NCBI RefSeq assembly: GCF_020531945.1 | Contig: NZ_JAJATZ010000006.1 | Coordinates: forward strand, 62,001 to 126,000 | Length of the DNA stretch: 64,000 bases | DNA from: Loktanella gaetbuli | GTDB taxonomy: Bacteria > Pseudomonadota > Alphaproteobacteria > Rhodobacterales > Rhodobacteraceae | Direction: 5' to 3' | Shown: one piece after another, positions 26,794 through 36,014 of the stretch | Numbering within the stretch: position 1 is the first letter of the stretch | Layout: each line of letters opens with the position of its first letter | Translations under genes and position numbers: made by a program | Notes under the pieces: model-generated | The model's input: only the letters and a program-made list of their open reading frames with translations | Told to the model about the DNA's origin: nothing | Database searches by the model: none

Positions 26794-28179
26794 ATGCGCT
26801 ATATTTCCACCCGTGGGCAGGCCCCTGTCCTGACGTTTGAACAGGCGATGCTGACCGGGTTGGCCCGCGACGGCGGTCTGTATGTGCCCGAATCCATCCC
26901 GACGCTGTCGACCGATCAGATCGCCGCCATGGCGGGGCAGAGCTACGAAGAAATCGCCTATACCGTGATGCGCCCGTTCATCGGTGATACCTTCAGCGAC
27001 GACCAGTTCCGCGACTTGATCGCGCAGGCCTACGCCGGTTTCGGTCACGCGGCCCGCGCGCCACTGGTGCAACTGGCCCCCAATCATTTCCTGCTGGAAC
27101 TGTTCCACGGCCCGACTCTGGCGTTCAAGGATTTCGCCATGAAGCTGATCGGCCAGATGTTCGAGGCCGCCCTGACCCGGTCCGGCGACCGCGTGACCAT
27201 CGTGGGGGCGACGTCAGGCGACACCGGGTCCGCTGCGATCGAGGCGTTTCGCGGTCTCGACGCCGTGGATGTCTTTATCCTGTATCCGCATGGCCGCGTG
27301 TCAGAGGTGCAGCGCCGCCAGATGACGACGCCCACCGAATCCAACGTCCATGCCATCGCGGTGGACGGCGATTTCGATGACTGTCAGGCCATGGTCAAGG
27401 ACATGTTCAACGACTTTCAGTTCCGCGAGGACGTACGCCTTGCCGGTGTGAACAGCATCAACTGGGGCCGTGTTCTGGCGCAGGTGGTCTATTACTTCTC
27501 CTCTGCTGTCTCACTGGGCGCACCCCTGCGCGAGGTCAGCTTTACCGTACCGACGGGCAATTTCGGCGATGTCTTTGCGGGCTTTATCGCCAAACAGATG
27601 GGCCTGCCGATCCGTGATCTGGTCGTCGCCACCAACACCAACGACATCCTGCACCGCACGCTGGAAACCGGTGCCTATACCAAGGGGACGGTCACCCCGA
27701 CGATCAGCCCTTCGATGGACATTCAGGTCTCGTCCAACTTTGAACGCGCGCTGTTCTACGCCTACGGGCAGGATGGCGCAGCCGTCGCAGGCCAGATGGA
27801 TGACCTGAAACGGGGCGGGTTTACCGTGTCCCAGGGGGCCATCGACGCGCTGCGCGAAACCTACAAATCCGGCCGGGCCTCCGAACAGGAAACATCGGAC
27901 GCCATCACCGCCTACGTGCGCGACCACGGTGAATTGCTTTGCCCGCATACCGCAGTGGGCACCCATGTGGCCGAGGCGCATCTGGGCACCACGCCCATGG
28001 TGACGCTGGCGACGGCGCACCCGGCGAAATTCCCGGCAGCGGTGGAACGCGCCACAGGCATCCACCCCCCCTTGCCCCCGCGCATGGCCGACCTGTATGA
28101 CCGCGACGAACGGATCACACGGGCCGCACACGACCTGCCCGCCATCCAGAAAATCATCAAGGATCGGATCGCCACTTGA
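26794..28179 (+). CDS. thrC: Threonine synthase
   Basis: 461-residue PLP enzyme converting O-phosphohomoserine to threonine. The PLP lysine is K112 in FHGPTLAFKDFAMK; the phosphate-binding segment is VGATSGDTGSAAIEAF and another PLP site GNFGDVFAGF. This is the long type II threonine synthase of bacteria and fungi. It starts one base after surf1 and its stop overlaps the TTG start of the M16 protease. Confidence 0.95.
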   Translation: MRYISTRGQAPVLTFEQAMLTGLARDGGLYVPESIPTLSTDQIAAMAGQSYEEIAYTVMRPFIGDTFSDDQFRDLIAQAYAGFGHAARAPLVQLAPNHFLLELFHGPTLAFKDFAMKLIGQMFEAALTRSGDRVTIVGATSGDTGSAAIEAFRGLDAVDVFILYPHGRVSEVQRRQMTTPTESNVHAIAVDGDFDDCQAMVKDMFNDFQFREDVRLAGVNSINWGRVLAQVVYYFSSAVSLGAPLREVSFTVPTGNFGDVFAGFIAKQMGLPIRDLVVATNTNDILHRTLETGAYTKGTVTPTISPSMDIQVSSNFERALFYAYGQDGAAVAGQMDDLKRGGFTVSQGAIDALRETYKSGRASEQETSDAITAYVRDHGELLCPHTAVGTHVAEAHLGTTPMVTLATAHPAKFPAAVERATGIHPPLPPRMADLYDRDERITRAAHDLPAIQKIIKDRIAT

Positions 28180-29438
28180 CCATCGAGCTGCACACGCTGT
28201 CCAACGGCCTTCGCGTCGTCACCGAACACATGCCCGGACTGGCCTCGGCCTCGGTCGGGATCTGGGTGAACGCGGGCGGACGGCACGAAACGGCATCCCA
28301 GAACGGCATCGCGCATTTTCTGGAACACATGGCGTTCAAGGGCACGAAACGGCGCAGCAGCCTGCAAATCGCCGAGGCGATCGAGGACGTGGGCGGCTAT
28401 ATCAACGCCTACACCAGTCGCGAGACGACGGCCTATTACGCCCGCGTGCTCGAGGCTGACGTGGGGCTCGGCATTGATGTGATTTCCGACATCCTGCTGA
28501 ACCCCCTGTTCGAGGACCGCGAGATCGAGGTCGAGCGCGGTGTGATCCTGCAAGAGATCGGGCAGGCGCTGGACACGCCGGACGACATCATTTTCGACTG
28601 GTTGCAGGAAACCGCATACCCCGGCCAGGCCCTTGGTCGCACCATTCTGGGACCAGAGGAACGTGTCGCGCAGTTTACCCGCGACGATCTGACGGGCTTT
28701 GTCGGTCAGCACTACGGCCCGAACCAGATGATCCTCGCGGCCGCCGGTGCCGTCGATCATGACGCCATCGTGGCCGAGGCGGAACGCCTGTTCGGTCACC
28801 TGCCGCCCGCACCCCGCGCCGGTCTGATCGAACCCGCCCGCTTTGCCGGGGGCGAACGCCGCGAAACCAAATCGCTGGAACAGGTTCATTTCGCACTGGG
28901 ATTCGAGGGGCCGGACTACCGCGACCCGGAAATCTACACCGCGCAGATCTACGCCAGCGCGATGGGTGGCGGCATGTCCTCGCGCCTGTTTCAGGAAATC
29001 CGCGAAAACCGCGGGCTGTGCTACACCATCTTTGCCCAAGCCGGTGCCTATGAGGATACCGGCATGACCACGATCTACGCGGGCACCAGCGCCGCCGAGA
29101 TCGCCCAACTGGCCACCGTGACGATTGACGAGATGAAACGCGCCGTCGATGATCTGTCCGCCGCCGAGGTCGCCCGCGCCCGTGCCCAGATGAAGGCAGG
29201 GCTGTTGATGGGGCTTGAAAGCCCGTCGAACCGTGTCGAACGTCTGGCCCGTGTGCTGGCAATCTGGGACCGTATCCCGCCACTGTCGGAAACCATCGAA
29301 CGCATCGACGCCGTGACCACGGGTGACGTGCGCAAATTCGCCGAACGCACGCTGCAGTCCGGGGCCGCGCTGACCCTTTATGGTCCGTCCAACGACGCCC
29401 CCACGCTGGATGCGCTGCGGGCGCAGATTGCGGCCTGA
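28176..29438 (+). CDS. M16 zinc metalloprotease (processing-peptidase type)
   Basis: 420-residue pitrilysin-family protease similar to mitochondrial processing peptidase beta. The inverted zinc motif HFLEH is at 47-51, with the downstream ligand Glu in EVERGVILQEI. The C-terminal half has SSRLFQEIRENRGLCYTI. Translation starts at TTG (28176-28178) overlapping the thrC stop; the sequence MTIELHTLSNGLRVVTEHMPG matches family N-termini. Bacterial substrates are unknown. Coupled to thrC by overlap, though no functional tie is known. Confidence 0.92.
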   Translation: MTIELHTLSNGLRVVTEHMPGLASASVGIWVNAGGRHETASQNGIAHFLEHMAFKGTKRRSSLQIAEAIEDVGGYINAYTSRETTAYYARVLEADVGLGIDVISDILLNPLFEDREIEVERGVILQEIGQALDTPDDIIFDWLQETAYPGQALGRTILGPEERVAQFTRDDLTGFVGQHYGPNQMILAAAGAVDHDAIVAEAERLFGHLPPAPRAGLIEPARFAGGERRETKSLEQVHFALGFEGPDYRDPEIYTAQIYASAMGGGMSSRLFQEIRENRGLCYTIFAQAGAYEDTGMTTIYAGTSAAEIAQLATVTIDEMKRAVDDLSAAEVARARAQMKAGLLMGLESPSNRVERLARVLAIWDRIPPLSETIERIDAVTTGDVRKFAERTLQSGAALTLYGPSNDAPTLDALRAQIAA

Positions 29439-29440
29439 CG

Positions 29441-30022
29441 GTGCTGCGCGCGCGCAAGGTGCGTCTGGAAACGGAACGGCTGACGCTGCGCGCGCCCGTC
29501 CACGCCGATTTTCGCGCCTGGGCTGCCCTGCGGCGTGACAGTGCAGATTTCCTGCAGAAATGGGAGCCGACGTGGGCGGCTGACCATTTCAGCCGCAAGA
29601 GTTTTACCAACCGCGTCTATTGGTCCCAGCGGTCGATCACGCAGGGCACCGCTGTTCCGCTGTTCCTGATCCGCCGTGACGACAACACACTGCTGGGTGC
29701 GATCACGCTGGACAACATCCGGCGCGGCCCTGCGCAGGCAGGGACCACAGGCTACTGGATCGGCGCGCCCTTCGCGCGTCAGGGCTACATGCGCGAGGCG
29801 ATCGAGGCCGTGGTGCACTACGCCTTTACGAAACTCGACCTCAGCCGGATCGAGGCAGGCTGCCTGCCCGAAAACACCGCGTCGCGTCGCCTTCTGGAAC
29901 AAACGGGCTACAAATACGAAGGGGTGGCGCAAAGCTATCTGCAGATCGACGGGCGTTGGCGCAACCATGTGCTCTACGCCAACCTGCGACACGACCGACG
30001 GGGCAAGACGGACGCCGGTTAG
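29441..30022 (+). CDS. GNAT acetyltransferase, RimJ/RimL type
   Basis: 193-residue N-acetyltransferase most like RimJ, which acetylates the ribosomal protein S5 N-terminus. It has LRAPVHADFRAWAALR, the acetyl-CoA region GYWIGAPFARQGYMREAI and SRIEAGCLPENTASRRLLE. It starts at GTG 29441, two bases after the M16 stop, and is probably in the thrC operon. The actual target cannot be told from sequence. Confidence 0.88.
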   Translation: MLRARKVRLETERLTLRAPVHADFRAWAALRRDSADFLQKWEPTWAADHFSRKSFTNRVYWSQRSITQGTAVPLFLIRRDDNTLLGAITLDNIRRGPAQAGTTGYWIGAPFARQGYMREAIEAVVHYAFTKLDLSRIEAGCLPENTASRRLLEQTGYKYEGVAQSYLQIDGRWRNHVLYANLRHDRRGKTDAG

Positions 30023-30051
30023 GCCGTCCGGCCCGATAAATGGGGCAAGAC

Positions 30052-31464
30052 ATGTTTACACCAGCCACTGACGCCAACCTCGCGGACCTGCGCGCGGCCC
30101 TGCCGGACGGCACGTTCAAGGATGCGACAGACAGCTACCTGACCGAACCGCGCGGCCGCTGGCAGGGGGCCGGCACCGTCGTTGCCCCCGCCACCACCGA
30201 CGCGGTGTCCCGCATCCTTGCCTATTGCAACGACCACCGCATCGCGGTCGTGCCCTACGGTGGCGGGACGGGTCTGGTCGGCGGACAGTTGATGGGCGAG
30301 GGGGCCGTGCCGCTGGTGCTGTCGCTGGAACGCATGACCGCCATCCGTGACCGGTTCCCGTCCGAGAACGTGCTGGTGGTCGAGGCGGGCGCCATCCTTG
30401 CCGACGTGCAGGCCGAGGCGGAACGCCTAGGCCGCCATTTCCCGCTGTCGCTGGCCTCCGAAGGATCGGCGCGCATCGGCGGTTTGCTGTCCACGAACGC
30501 AGGCGGCGTGAATGTCCTGCGCTATGGCAACGCCCGCGCACAATGTCTGGGGCTCGAGGTGGTACGCCCCGACGGCACGATCTGGCACGGGCTGACGCGC
30601 CTGCGCAAGGACAACACCGGTTATGACCTGCGTGACCTGTTCATCGGTGCCGAAGGCACGCTGGGCATCATCACGGCTGCCGCCCTCCGGATGGTGCCGC
30701 AGCCCGTGCGCATCGGTGCGGCAATGATGGCCGTGCCTTCGCCGCAAGCCGCCCTCGATCTGCTTGGCATCGCGCAGGGGCGGTTGGGCGACGGTATCTC
30801 TGCGTTTGAAATCATCCACCGTCAGGGCCTCGATTTCCTGGCCGAGGTCGGGCCGGATGTGAAACCGCCCTTTGCCGAAACGCCCGACTGGATGGTGCTG
30901 ATCGACGTGGGCTTGCCCGCGGGCCTGTCGCCGGACACGGCGCTGGAGGATCTGTTCACCGAGGCCGTCGCCGCCGATCTGGTCATCGACGGCGTCATCG
31001 CGCAATCCATGGCCGACCGCGCCGCGTTCTGGAAAATCCGCGAAAGCATCCCCGAGGCGAACCGCCGCATCGGGTCGATCAGTTCGCATGACATCTCTGT
31101 CCCGCTCAGCGCGGTGCCTGAATTCATCGCGCGGGGCGCACCGGTGCTTGCCGAAATCGGGCATTTCCGGATCAATTGTTTTGGGCACCTTGGCGATGGC
31201 AACCTGCACTACAACGTTTTTCCAATGCCCGGCCGCAACCGCGCCGATTACGAGGCCGAACGCCCCGCCGTGAAAAAGGCGGTGCACGATCTGGCCCATG
31301 CCTTTGGCGGGTCAGTCAGCGCCGAACACGGTGTCGGCAGGCTCAAGGTAGGTGATCTGGAAACCTACAGCGATCCTGCCAAGCTGGCGATGATGCGCGC
31401 GATCAAGGATGCGCTGGACCCGCACGGCATCATGAACCCCGGAGCCGTGCTGCGGCAGGCCTAG
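30052..31464 (+). CDS. FAD-linked oxidase (GlcD / D-2-hydroxyacid dehydrogenase type)
   Basis: 470-residue flavoprotein of the vanillyl-alcohol oxidase fold. FAD_binding_4 domain (VVPYGGGTGLVGGQ, then ASEGSARIGGLLSTNAGGVN and DLFIGAEGTLGIITAAALRM), and the C-terminal FAD-oxidase domain with NCFGHLGDGNLHYNVF and GGSVSAEHGVGR. Likely substrates are D-lactate, glycolate or D-2-hydroxyglutarate; the single-subunit layout and neighbours favour the D-2-hydroxyglutarate/D-lactate group but do not decide it. ATG 30052 is preferred over 30040 by spacing from GGGG. Confidence 0.87.
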   Translation: MFTPATDANLADLRAALPDGTFKDATDSYLTEPRGRWQGAGTVVAPATTDAVSRILAYCNDHRIAVVPYGGGTGLVGGQLMGEGAVPLVLSLERMTAIRDRFPSENVLVVEAGAILADVQAEAERLGRHFPLSLASEGSARIGGLLSTNAGGVNVLRYGNARAQCLGLEVVRPDGTIWHGLTRLRKDNTGYDLRDLFIGAEGTLGIITAAALRMVPQPVRIGAAMMAVPSPQAALDLLGIAQGRLGDGISAFEIIHRQGLDFLAEVGPDVKPPFAETPDWMVLIDVGLPAGLSPDTALEDLFTEAVAADLVIDGVIAQSMADRAAFWKIRESIPEANRRIGSISSHDISVPLSAVPEFIARGAPVLAEIGHFRINCFGHLGDGNLHYNVFPMPGRNRADYEAERPAVKKAVHDLAHAFGGSVSAEHGVGRLKVGDLETYSDPAKLAMMRAIKDALDPHGIMNPGAVLRQA

Positions 31465-31509
31465 CCTGTCGGCTTAACCATTCGTTCACCCGAATCGTTC
31501 AAACAGGTC

Positions 31510-31600
31510 GCAGCGGTAAATCCGCTGCACGTGTGGGTGCAATGACCCCGCTGCGGGCCTCGAACGGGCCAAACTGGCAAAGTCAGCGCAGCGGGGGCGT
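31510..31600. repeat. Nested hairpins between the FAD oxidase and apt genes
   Basis: A perfect hairpin GCAGCGG-TAAAT-CCGCTGC (31510-31528) is followed by a wider 10-bp inverted repeat CCCCGCTGCG (31546-31555) and CGCAGCGGGG (31587-31596), with GGGCC-N7-GGGCC between. The two genes converge here, so the structure probably ends transcription from both sides. On the plus strand TCTTGCTTTTGG follows, a poor U-run. Note that both repeats share the GCAGCGG word. Confidence 0.45.
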
Positions 31601-31612
31601 CTTGCTTTTGGC

Positions 31613-32143
31613 CTATTCGCCTGCGTAGGCACACAGCGCATGGACATCCATGTTCATGCCTTCCAGCTTGGCCCGTCCGCCCAGGTCGGGCAGGTCGATG
31701 ATGAACGCACAGCCAACGACCTCTGCACCCAGCTTTTCGCACAGCTTGATCCCGGCCTCGGCGGTGCCGCCTGTCGCAAGCAGATCGTCCACGATCAACA
31801 CGCGTTCACCCGGCTGCAACGCGTCATCGTGAATTTCGACGACCGCCTCGCCGTATTCCAGCGTATAGGCCTGTTCGATGGTCCGCGCGGGCAGCTTGCC
31901 CTTTTTGCGGATCGGCACGAACCCCTTGGACAGCTGGTGCGCGATGGCCCCGCCCAGAATGAAACCGCGCGCCTCCAGTCCCACGACCTTGTCGATCTGC
32001 ATGCCCGCATAGGGGTGCAGCAACTGGTCGATCGCAATGCGGAACCCGCGCGGGTCCGCAAACAGGGTCGTCACGTCGCGGAACATGATCCCCTCATGCG
32101 GGAAATCGGGGATCGTGCGGATATAGTCTTCGACGGTTTTCAT
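31613..32143 (-). CDS. apt: Adenine phosphoribosyltransferase
   Basis: 176-residue purine salvage enzyme making AMP from adenine and PRPP. PRPP loop VLIVDDLLATGGTAEA, adenine-site segment GLEARGFILGGAIAHQL, and N-terminal IRTIPDFPHEGIMFRDVT. Its start overlaps the mtnP stop by 4 bp (ATGA), so adenine released by MtnP is recycled by its immediate neighbour. Normal length. Confidence 0.96.
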   Translation of the reverse strand: MKTVEDYIRTIPDFPHEGIMFRDVTTLFADPRGFRIAIDQLLHPYAGMQIDKVVGLEARGFILGGAIAHQLSKGFVPIRKKGKLPARTIEQAYTLEYGEAVVEIHDDALQPGERVLIVDDLLATGGTAEAGIKLCEKLGAEVVGCAFIIDLPDLGGRAKLEGMNMDVHALCAYAGE

Positions 32144-33018
32144 GTCTTGTCCTTTGGGGTCAGCACACGGCCAGCGACCGCATCCAGTTTTGCAATCAGA
32201 TCGGGGTCGCGCCGGTCGGGCGCGGTCATGATGGCATGGGTCAACGCAGTATCACAGCCCACGGCGCAGCCTGTTGGCAGATCCGCGGCCAGCGCCACCA
32301 CCAGATCACGGGCCTTGGTGCCGTTGCCCTGCAGGGTTGCGATCACATCCGATACGTCCACCGCCCCGTGGTCGGGGTGCCAGCTGTCGAAATCGGTGAT
32401 CATCGCAACCGAGGCATAATGCAGCTCTGCCTCGCGGGCGAGCTTGGCCTCTGGCATGTTGGTCATGCCGATCACGTCGGCCCCCCAGACGTCACGGTAC
32501 ATCACGCTTTCCGCACGGGTGGAAAACTGCGGACCTTCCATCGCAAGGTATGTGCCACCCGCGTGGACATTGATGCCCACACTGCGGGCCGCCGTCACAC
32601 AGGCCGCCGACAGTGCGTCGCAGACCGGGTGTGCCACGCTGACATGACCCACACAGCCGGGGCCAAAGAATGATTTGTCCCGCGCAAACGTCCGGTCGAT
32701 GAACTGATCGACCACCACGAAATCACCCGGCGGCATGTCCGCCCGGAACGATCCGCAGGCCGACAGGCTGACCACGTGGGTGCAGCCCAGCCGTTTCAGC
32801 GCGTCGATGTTCGCGCGGTAAGGGACGGACGTCGGCGTATGCACATGCCCACGCCCATGACGTGGCAGAAACGCCAGCGGCTGATCGCCCAGCGTGCCGG
32901 TCAGGATTGCGTCCGAGGGCACACCAAAGGGGCTATCGACGTCCTGCCACGCGGCGTCCGCAAGGCCGGGGATGTCATACAACCCCGATCCGCCGATAAT
33001 ACCTAACCTGCCGCGCAT
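32140..33018 (-). CDS. mtnP: S-methyl-5'-thioadenosine phosphorylase
   Basis: 292-residue phosphorylase that splits methylthioadenosine into adenine and methylthioribose-1-phosphate. Phosphate site GIIGGSGLYDIPGL at the N-terminus and the substrate segment MEGPQFSTRAESVMYR; SACGSFRADMPPGDFVVVDQ lies between. ATG 33018 was selected since the N-terminal motif begins there and CAGGGGACGAC precedes; the upstream 40 codons are non-homologous. First gene of an mtnP-apt operon. Confidence 0.94.
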   Translation of the reverse strand: MRGRLGIIGGSGLYDIPGLADAAWQDVDSPFGVPSDAILTGTLGDQPLAFLPRHGRGHVHTPTSVPYRANIDALKRLGCTHVVSLSACGSFRADMPPGDFVVVDQFIDRTFARDKSFFGPGCVGHVSVAHPVCDALSAACVTAARSVGINVHAGGTYLAMEGPQFSTRAESVMYRDVWGADVIGMTNMPEAKLAREAELHYASVAMITDFDSWHPDHGAVDVSDVIATLQGNGTKARDLVVALAADLPTGCAVGCDTALTHAIMTAPDRRDPDLIAKLDAVAGRVLTPKDKT

Positions 33019-33152
33019 GTCGTCCCCTGCGTTGTGCCCGTCCCGTTGTGACCACTGCGCCCGTGCCGCGCAACCACTAAGCCCGTCGGGGGTGACAATC
33101 GCGGCCCCGTGTCGTAGGGGCGGCACAACAGATTTCAAAGACAGGTTTTCCT

Positions 33153-34775
33153 ATGGCCCGCCGCGCGCTCTTGGCGAATTTCGCCGATTCCATCGCCCTG
33201 ACCGATCCCAGCGCCCCGCTGACTGCCGGTCGGCTGCGGATCGAGGTTCTGTCAGGCCTCACGGTGGCCCTTGCCCTCGTCCCAGAGGCGGTCGCTTTTG
33301 CCTTTGTCGCGGGCGTGCCGCCGCTGGTGGGCCTTTATGCCGCGTTCATCGTCGGCCTCGTGACCGCACTGATCGGTGGGCGTCCGGGGATGATTTCCGG
33401 GGCGACGGGTGCGCTGGCCGTGGTCATGGTCAGCCTCGTTGCCGTCCACGGCATCGAATACCTCTTTGCCACTGTGGTTTTGATGGGTCTGATCCAGCTG
33501 GTCGTCGGTATCATGCGCTGGGGGAAATTCATCCGGCTTGTGCCACACCCGGTCATGCTGGGCTTTGTGAACGGGCTGGCCATCGTGATTTTCATGGCGC
33601 AGCTGTCGCAATTTCAGGTGCCCGGCACCGCCGTCGCGACCGGACATGGCATGTCGGGTGGCGAATGGCTGTCTGGCCTGCCGCTGATCATCATGCTGGT
33701 CCTGACATTCCTGACCATGGCGATCATCTGGCTGATGCCCAAGATCACCAGTTTTGTCCCCGCCCCGCTGGCCGGGATCGGGATCGTCGCGGCCATCGTG
33801 ATCCTGTTCGGTGTGGATACACCCGTGGTCGGCGACCTTGCATCCATCGAGGGCGGCCTGCCGCCATTCCACATTCCGCAGGTGCCGCTGACACTCGAGA
33901 CGCTTCAGATCATCCTGCCCTACGCGCTGATCCTCGCCGCCATCGGCCTGATCGAGAGCCTGCTGACACTGAACCTGGTCGGTGAAATGACCAACCAGCG
34001 TGGCGGTGCGTCACAGGAATGCATCGCACAGGGTGCGGCCAACACGATCACCGGGTTCTTTGGTGGCATGGGCGGCTGCGCGATGATCGGTCAGTCGATG
34101 ATCAACGTGAAATCGGGCGGTCGGACCCGCGTCGCCGGGATCGCCGCAGCCCTGTTTTTGCTGGCGTTCATCCTGTTCGCATCCGGTCTGATCGCGCAGA
34201 TCCCGCTGGCGGCACTCGTGGGCGTGATGTTCATGGTGGTGATCGGAACCTTTGCCTGGAACAGCTTTACCATCATGCGCAAGGTGCCCAAATCCGACGC
34301 CTTCGTCATCGTGCTGGTGACCGTCGTGACGGTCATGACCGACCTCGCCACCGCCGTTCTGGTCGGTGTGGTCGTGTCGGCCTTGGTCTATGCCTGGGGC
34401 AACGCCAGCCGCATCTACGCCAGCACCTACACCACACCGGAAGGTGCCAAGGTCTACCAGATCCAGGGGCCGCTGTTCTTTGGCTCTGCCGAAGGTTTCT
34501 CCGAACTCTTCAAACCAGAAGAGGACCCCGGCTTGGTGATTGTCGATTTCGAAAACAGCCGCGTGGTGGACCAGTCGGCCTTGCAAGCAATCGAGGCTGT
34601 CGCCGCGAAATACAACGCGGCAGGCAAGCATATCCAGCTGCGCCACCTCAGCCGCGACTGCCATCGCCTGCTGTCAAAGGCGGGTCACCTGATGGTCGAC
34701 AGCGACGATGACCCCGATTATGCGCTGGCCGTCGATTACTCGGTGCGCACGGGCATTTTCGGCGCGGGCCACTGA
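33153..34775 (+). CDS. SulP-family anion transporter with STAS domain
   Basis: 540-residue inner-membrane carrier of the SLC26/SulP family, which moves sulfate, bicarbonate or other anions. About 12 hydrophobic segments span residues 30-420 (ALVPEAVAFAFVAGVPPLVG near the start, then GMGGCAMIGQSMINVKSGGR). A C-terminal STAS domain occupies roughly 430-540 (YQIQGPLFFGSAEGFSELF, VVDQSALQAIEAVAAKY). The early segment PEAVAFAFVAG matches the SulP signature region. The anion cannot be set from sequence. Its stop codon sits in the loop of a GC hairpin. Confidence 0.9.
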   Translation: MARRALLANFADSIALTDPSAPLTAGRLRIEVLSGLTVALALVPEAVAFAFVAGVPPLVGLYAAFIVGLVTALIGGRPGMISGATGALAVVMVSLVAVHGIEYLFATVVLMGLIQLVVGIMRWGKFIRLVPHPVMLGFVNGLAIVIFMAQLSQFQVPGTAVATGHGMSGGEWLSGLPLIIMLVLTFLTMAIIWLMPKITSFVPAPLAGIGIVAAIVILFGVDTPVVGDLASIEGGLPPFHIPQVPLTLETLQIILPYALILAAIGLIESLLTLNLVGEMTNQRGGASQECIAQGAANTITGFFGGMGGCAMIGQSMINVKSGGRTRVAGIAAALFLLAFILFASGLIAQIPLAALVGVMFMVVIGTFAWNSFTIMRKVPKSDAFVIVLVTVVTVMTDLATAVLVGVVVSALVYAWGNASRIYASTYTTPEGAKVYQIQGPLFFGSAEGFSELFKPEEDPGLVIVDFENSRVVDQSALQAIEAVAAKYNAAGKHIQLRHLSRDCHRLLSKAGHLMVDSDDDPDYALAVDYSVRTGIFGAGH

Positions 34776-34783
34776 CCCGCGCC
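34761..34783. terminator. GC hairpin spanning the transporter stop codon
   Basis: GGCGCGGG, loop CCACTGA, CCCGCGCC: an 8-bp perfect stem with the TGA of the SulP gene inside its loop. The downstream gene converges 19 bp away, so a bidirectional terminator is plausible although neither side has a strong U-run. Confidence 0.4.
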
Positions 34784-34794
34784 CGCCGTCCCGG

Positions 34795-35400
34795 TCATTC
34801 GCCGGGGCGGCCCATCTCGAACACGTTTTCCACCACCGAAAAATCGCGATACCCCAACCGGCTGACCGGCTTCACGGCGGTAACGTCGAACATCCCGTCC
34901 TTGATGAACCGATCATCGATGTGGATGCCCACCACCTCGCCGAACACGGCATAGTTGGCGGCACCTTCCAGCTTGATGATCTGGCGCAGTTCGCATTCCA
35001 GCACGGCGGGGGCTGCGGCGACAAAGGGACAGTCGATTGTGGTGCACTGGCCTTTTTCCAGACCCGTCAGTTCGAATTCGTCGACATCCGCGCGCCAGCC
35101 GCCGGAACTGTGGTTCATCTGCTCCTTGAGGTCGAACGACACCACGTTGCAGGCAAACACGCCGGTGTCATTGATATTGGCCAGCGAATCCTTGGTCCCC
35201 GGACGGTCGGGTTTTGCGCCCAGTGACGCGAACATCACCTGCGGCGGCGTATAGGCGACGGCGTTGAAAAACGAATAGGGGGCCAGATTGTCCCGCCCGT
35301 CCGCGCCGCGTGTCGAAATCCATCCGATGGGGCGCGGTGTCACCAGCGCGTTGAACGGGTTGTGCGGCAGGTCGTGGCCGTCTTTGGGGCGATAGAACAT
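34795..35400 (-). CDS. Flavin reductase-like FMN-binding protein
   Basis: 201-residue split-barrel flavoprotein of the flavin reductase family. FMN-binding segments: LVTPRPIGWISTRGADG, NLAPYSFFNAVAYTPPQVMF and DTGVFACNVVSFDLKEQMN. Members act as NAD(P)H:flavin reductases or as FMN proteins of unknown partner. No oxygenase gene is adjacent. A divergent acetyltransferase gene begins 74 bp from its start. Typical length. Confidence 0.87.
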   Translation of the reverse strand: MFYRPKDGHDLPHNPFNALVTPRPIGWISTRGADGRDNLAPYSFFNAVAYTPPQVMFASLGAKPDRPGTKDSLANINDTGVFACNVVSFDLKEQMNHSSGGWRADVDEFELTGLEKGQCTTIDCPFVAAAPAVLECELRQIIKLEGAANYAVFGEVVGIHIDDRFIKDGMFDVTAVKPVSRLGYRDFSVVENVFEMGRPGE

Positions 35401-35474
35401 GGCGGTCTCTTTCCTATGGGTCGATACAAGTTTAGCCTACCCACAAGGCACGACCAGAGCAGAAGACGAACAGC

Positions 35475-35972
35475 ATGGATATCACCACCGCACAAGAGCG
35501 GCCCGACGACCACTGGGAGGTCGAGGCCCTCTATGACCTCTGTTTTGCGCCCGGTCGGACCGCCCTGTCGTCCTATCGCCTGCGGGATGGCGTCGATCCC
35601 GTGCCGCAACTGTGCCTTGTCGCCCGCGATGGCTATGGTCAGGTCGCGGGCGCGATCCGTCACTGGCCCGTCTGCGTGGGCGGCAAGCCTGCGGTTCTGC
35701 TTGGCCCCGTGGCCGTGCACCCCACTCACCAAGGCGAAGGCATCGCGGCCCTGCTGATCTGGCGCTGTCTCGAAATCGCGGCCAAGGCGGGTCATCCGCG
35801 CATGATGCTGGTCGGCGACGAACCCTACTACGGCCGTTTTGGATTTTGCCGCCTGACCGATGTGACCATGCCGCCCCCCACCAACCCTGACCGGGTCTTG
35901 GGGATTGCATTGCGGCGCGGTGGCTGGGACGGCGTGACAGGGTCCGTGACATCGGCCACAGATTGCAAATGA
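35475..35972 (+). CDS. GNAT acetyltransferase (YhbS-like)
   Basis: 165 residues. Acetyl-CoA binding is shown by VLLGPVAVHPTHQGEGIAAL and the later segment MMLVGDEPYYGRFGFCRL, both as in the YhbS group of uncharacterised N-acetyltransferases. ATG 35475 opens the domain; no strong SD is seen. The substrate is unknown. Divergent from the flavin reductase gene. Confidence 0.85.
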   Translation: MDITTAQERPDDHWEVEALYDLCFAPGRTALSSYRLRDGVDPVPQLCLVARDGYGQVAGAIRHWPVCVGGKPAVLLGPVAVHPTHQGEGIAALLIWRCLEIAAKAGHPRMMLVGDEPYYGRFGFCRLTDVTMPPPTNPDRVLGIALRRGGWDGVTGSVTSATDCK

Positions 35973-36014
35973 ACGCGGCACGCATATCTTTGTGACAGCG
36001 CTGCGGAGGCTGAC

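Noticed and set aside
27912..29108. 398-codon frame opposite thrC and the M16 protease, and similar long antisense frames (e.g. 1002-2033, 37727-39025)
   Set aside because: They mirror strong genes in high-GC DNA, lack start signals and conserved motifs, and are expected by chance from codon bias.
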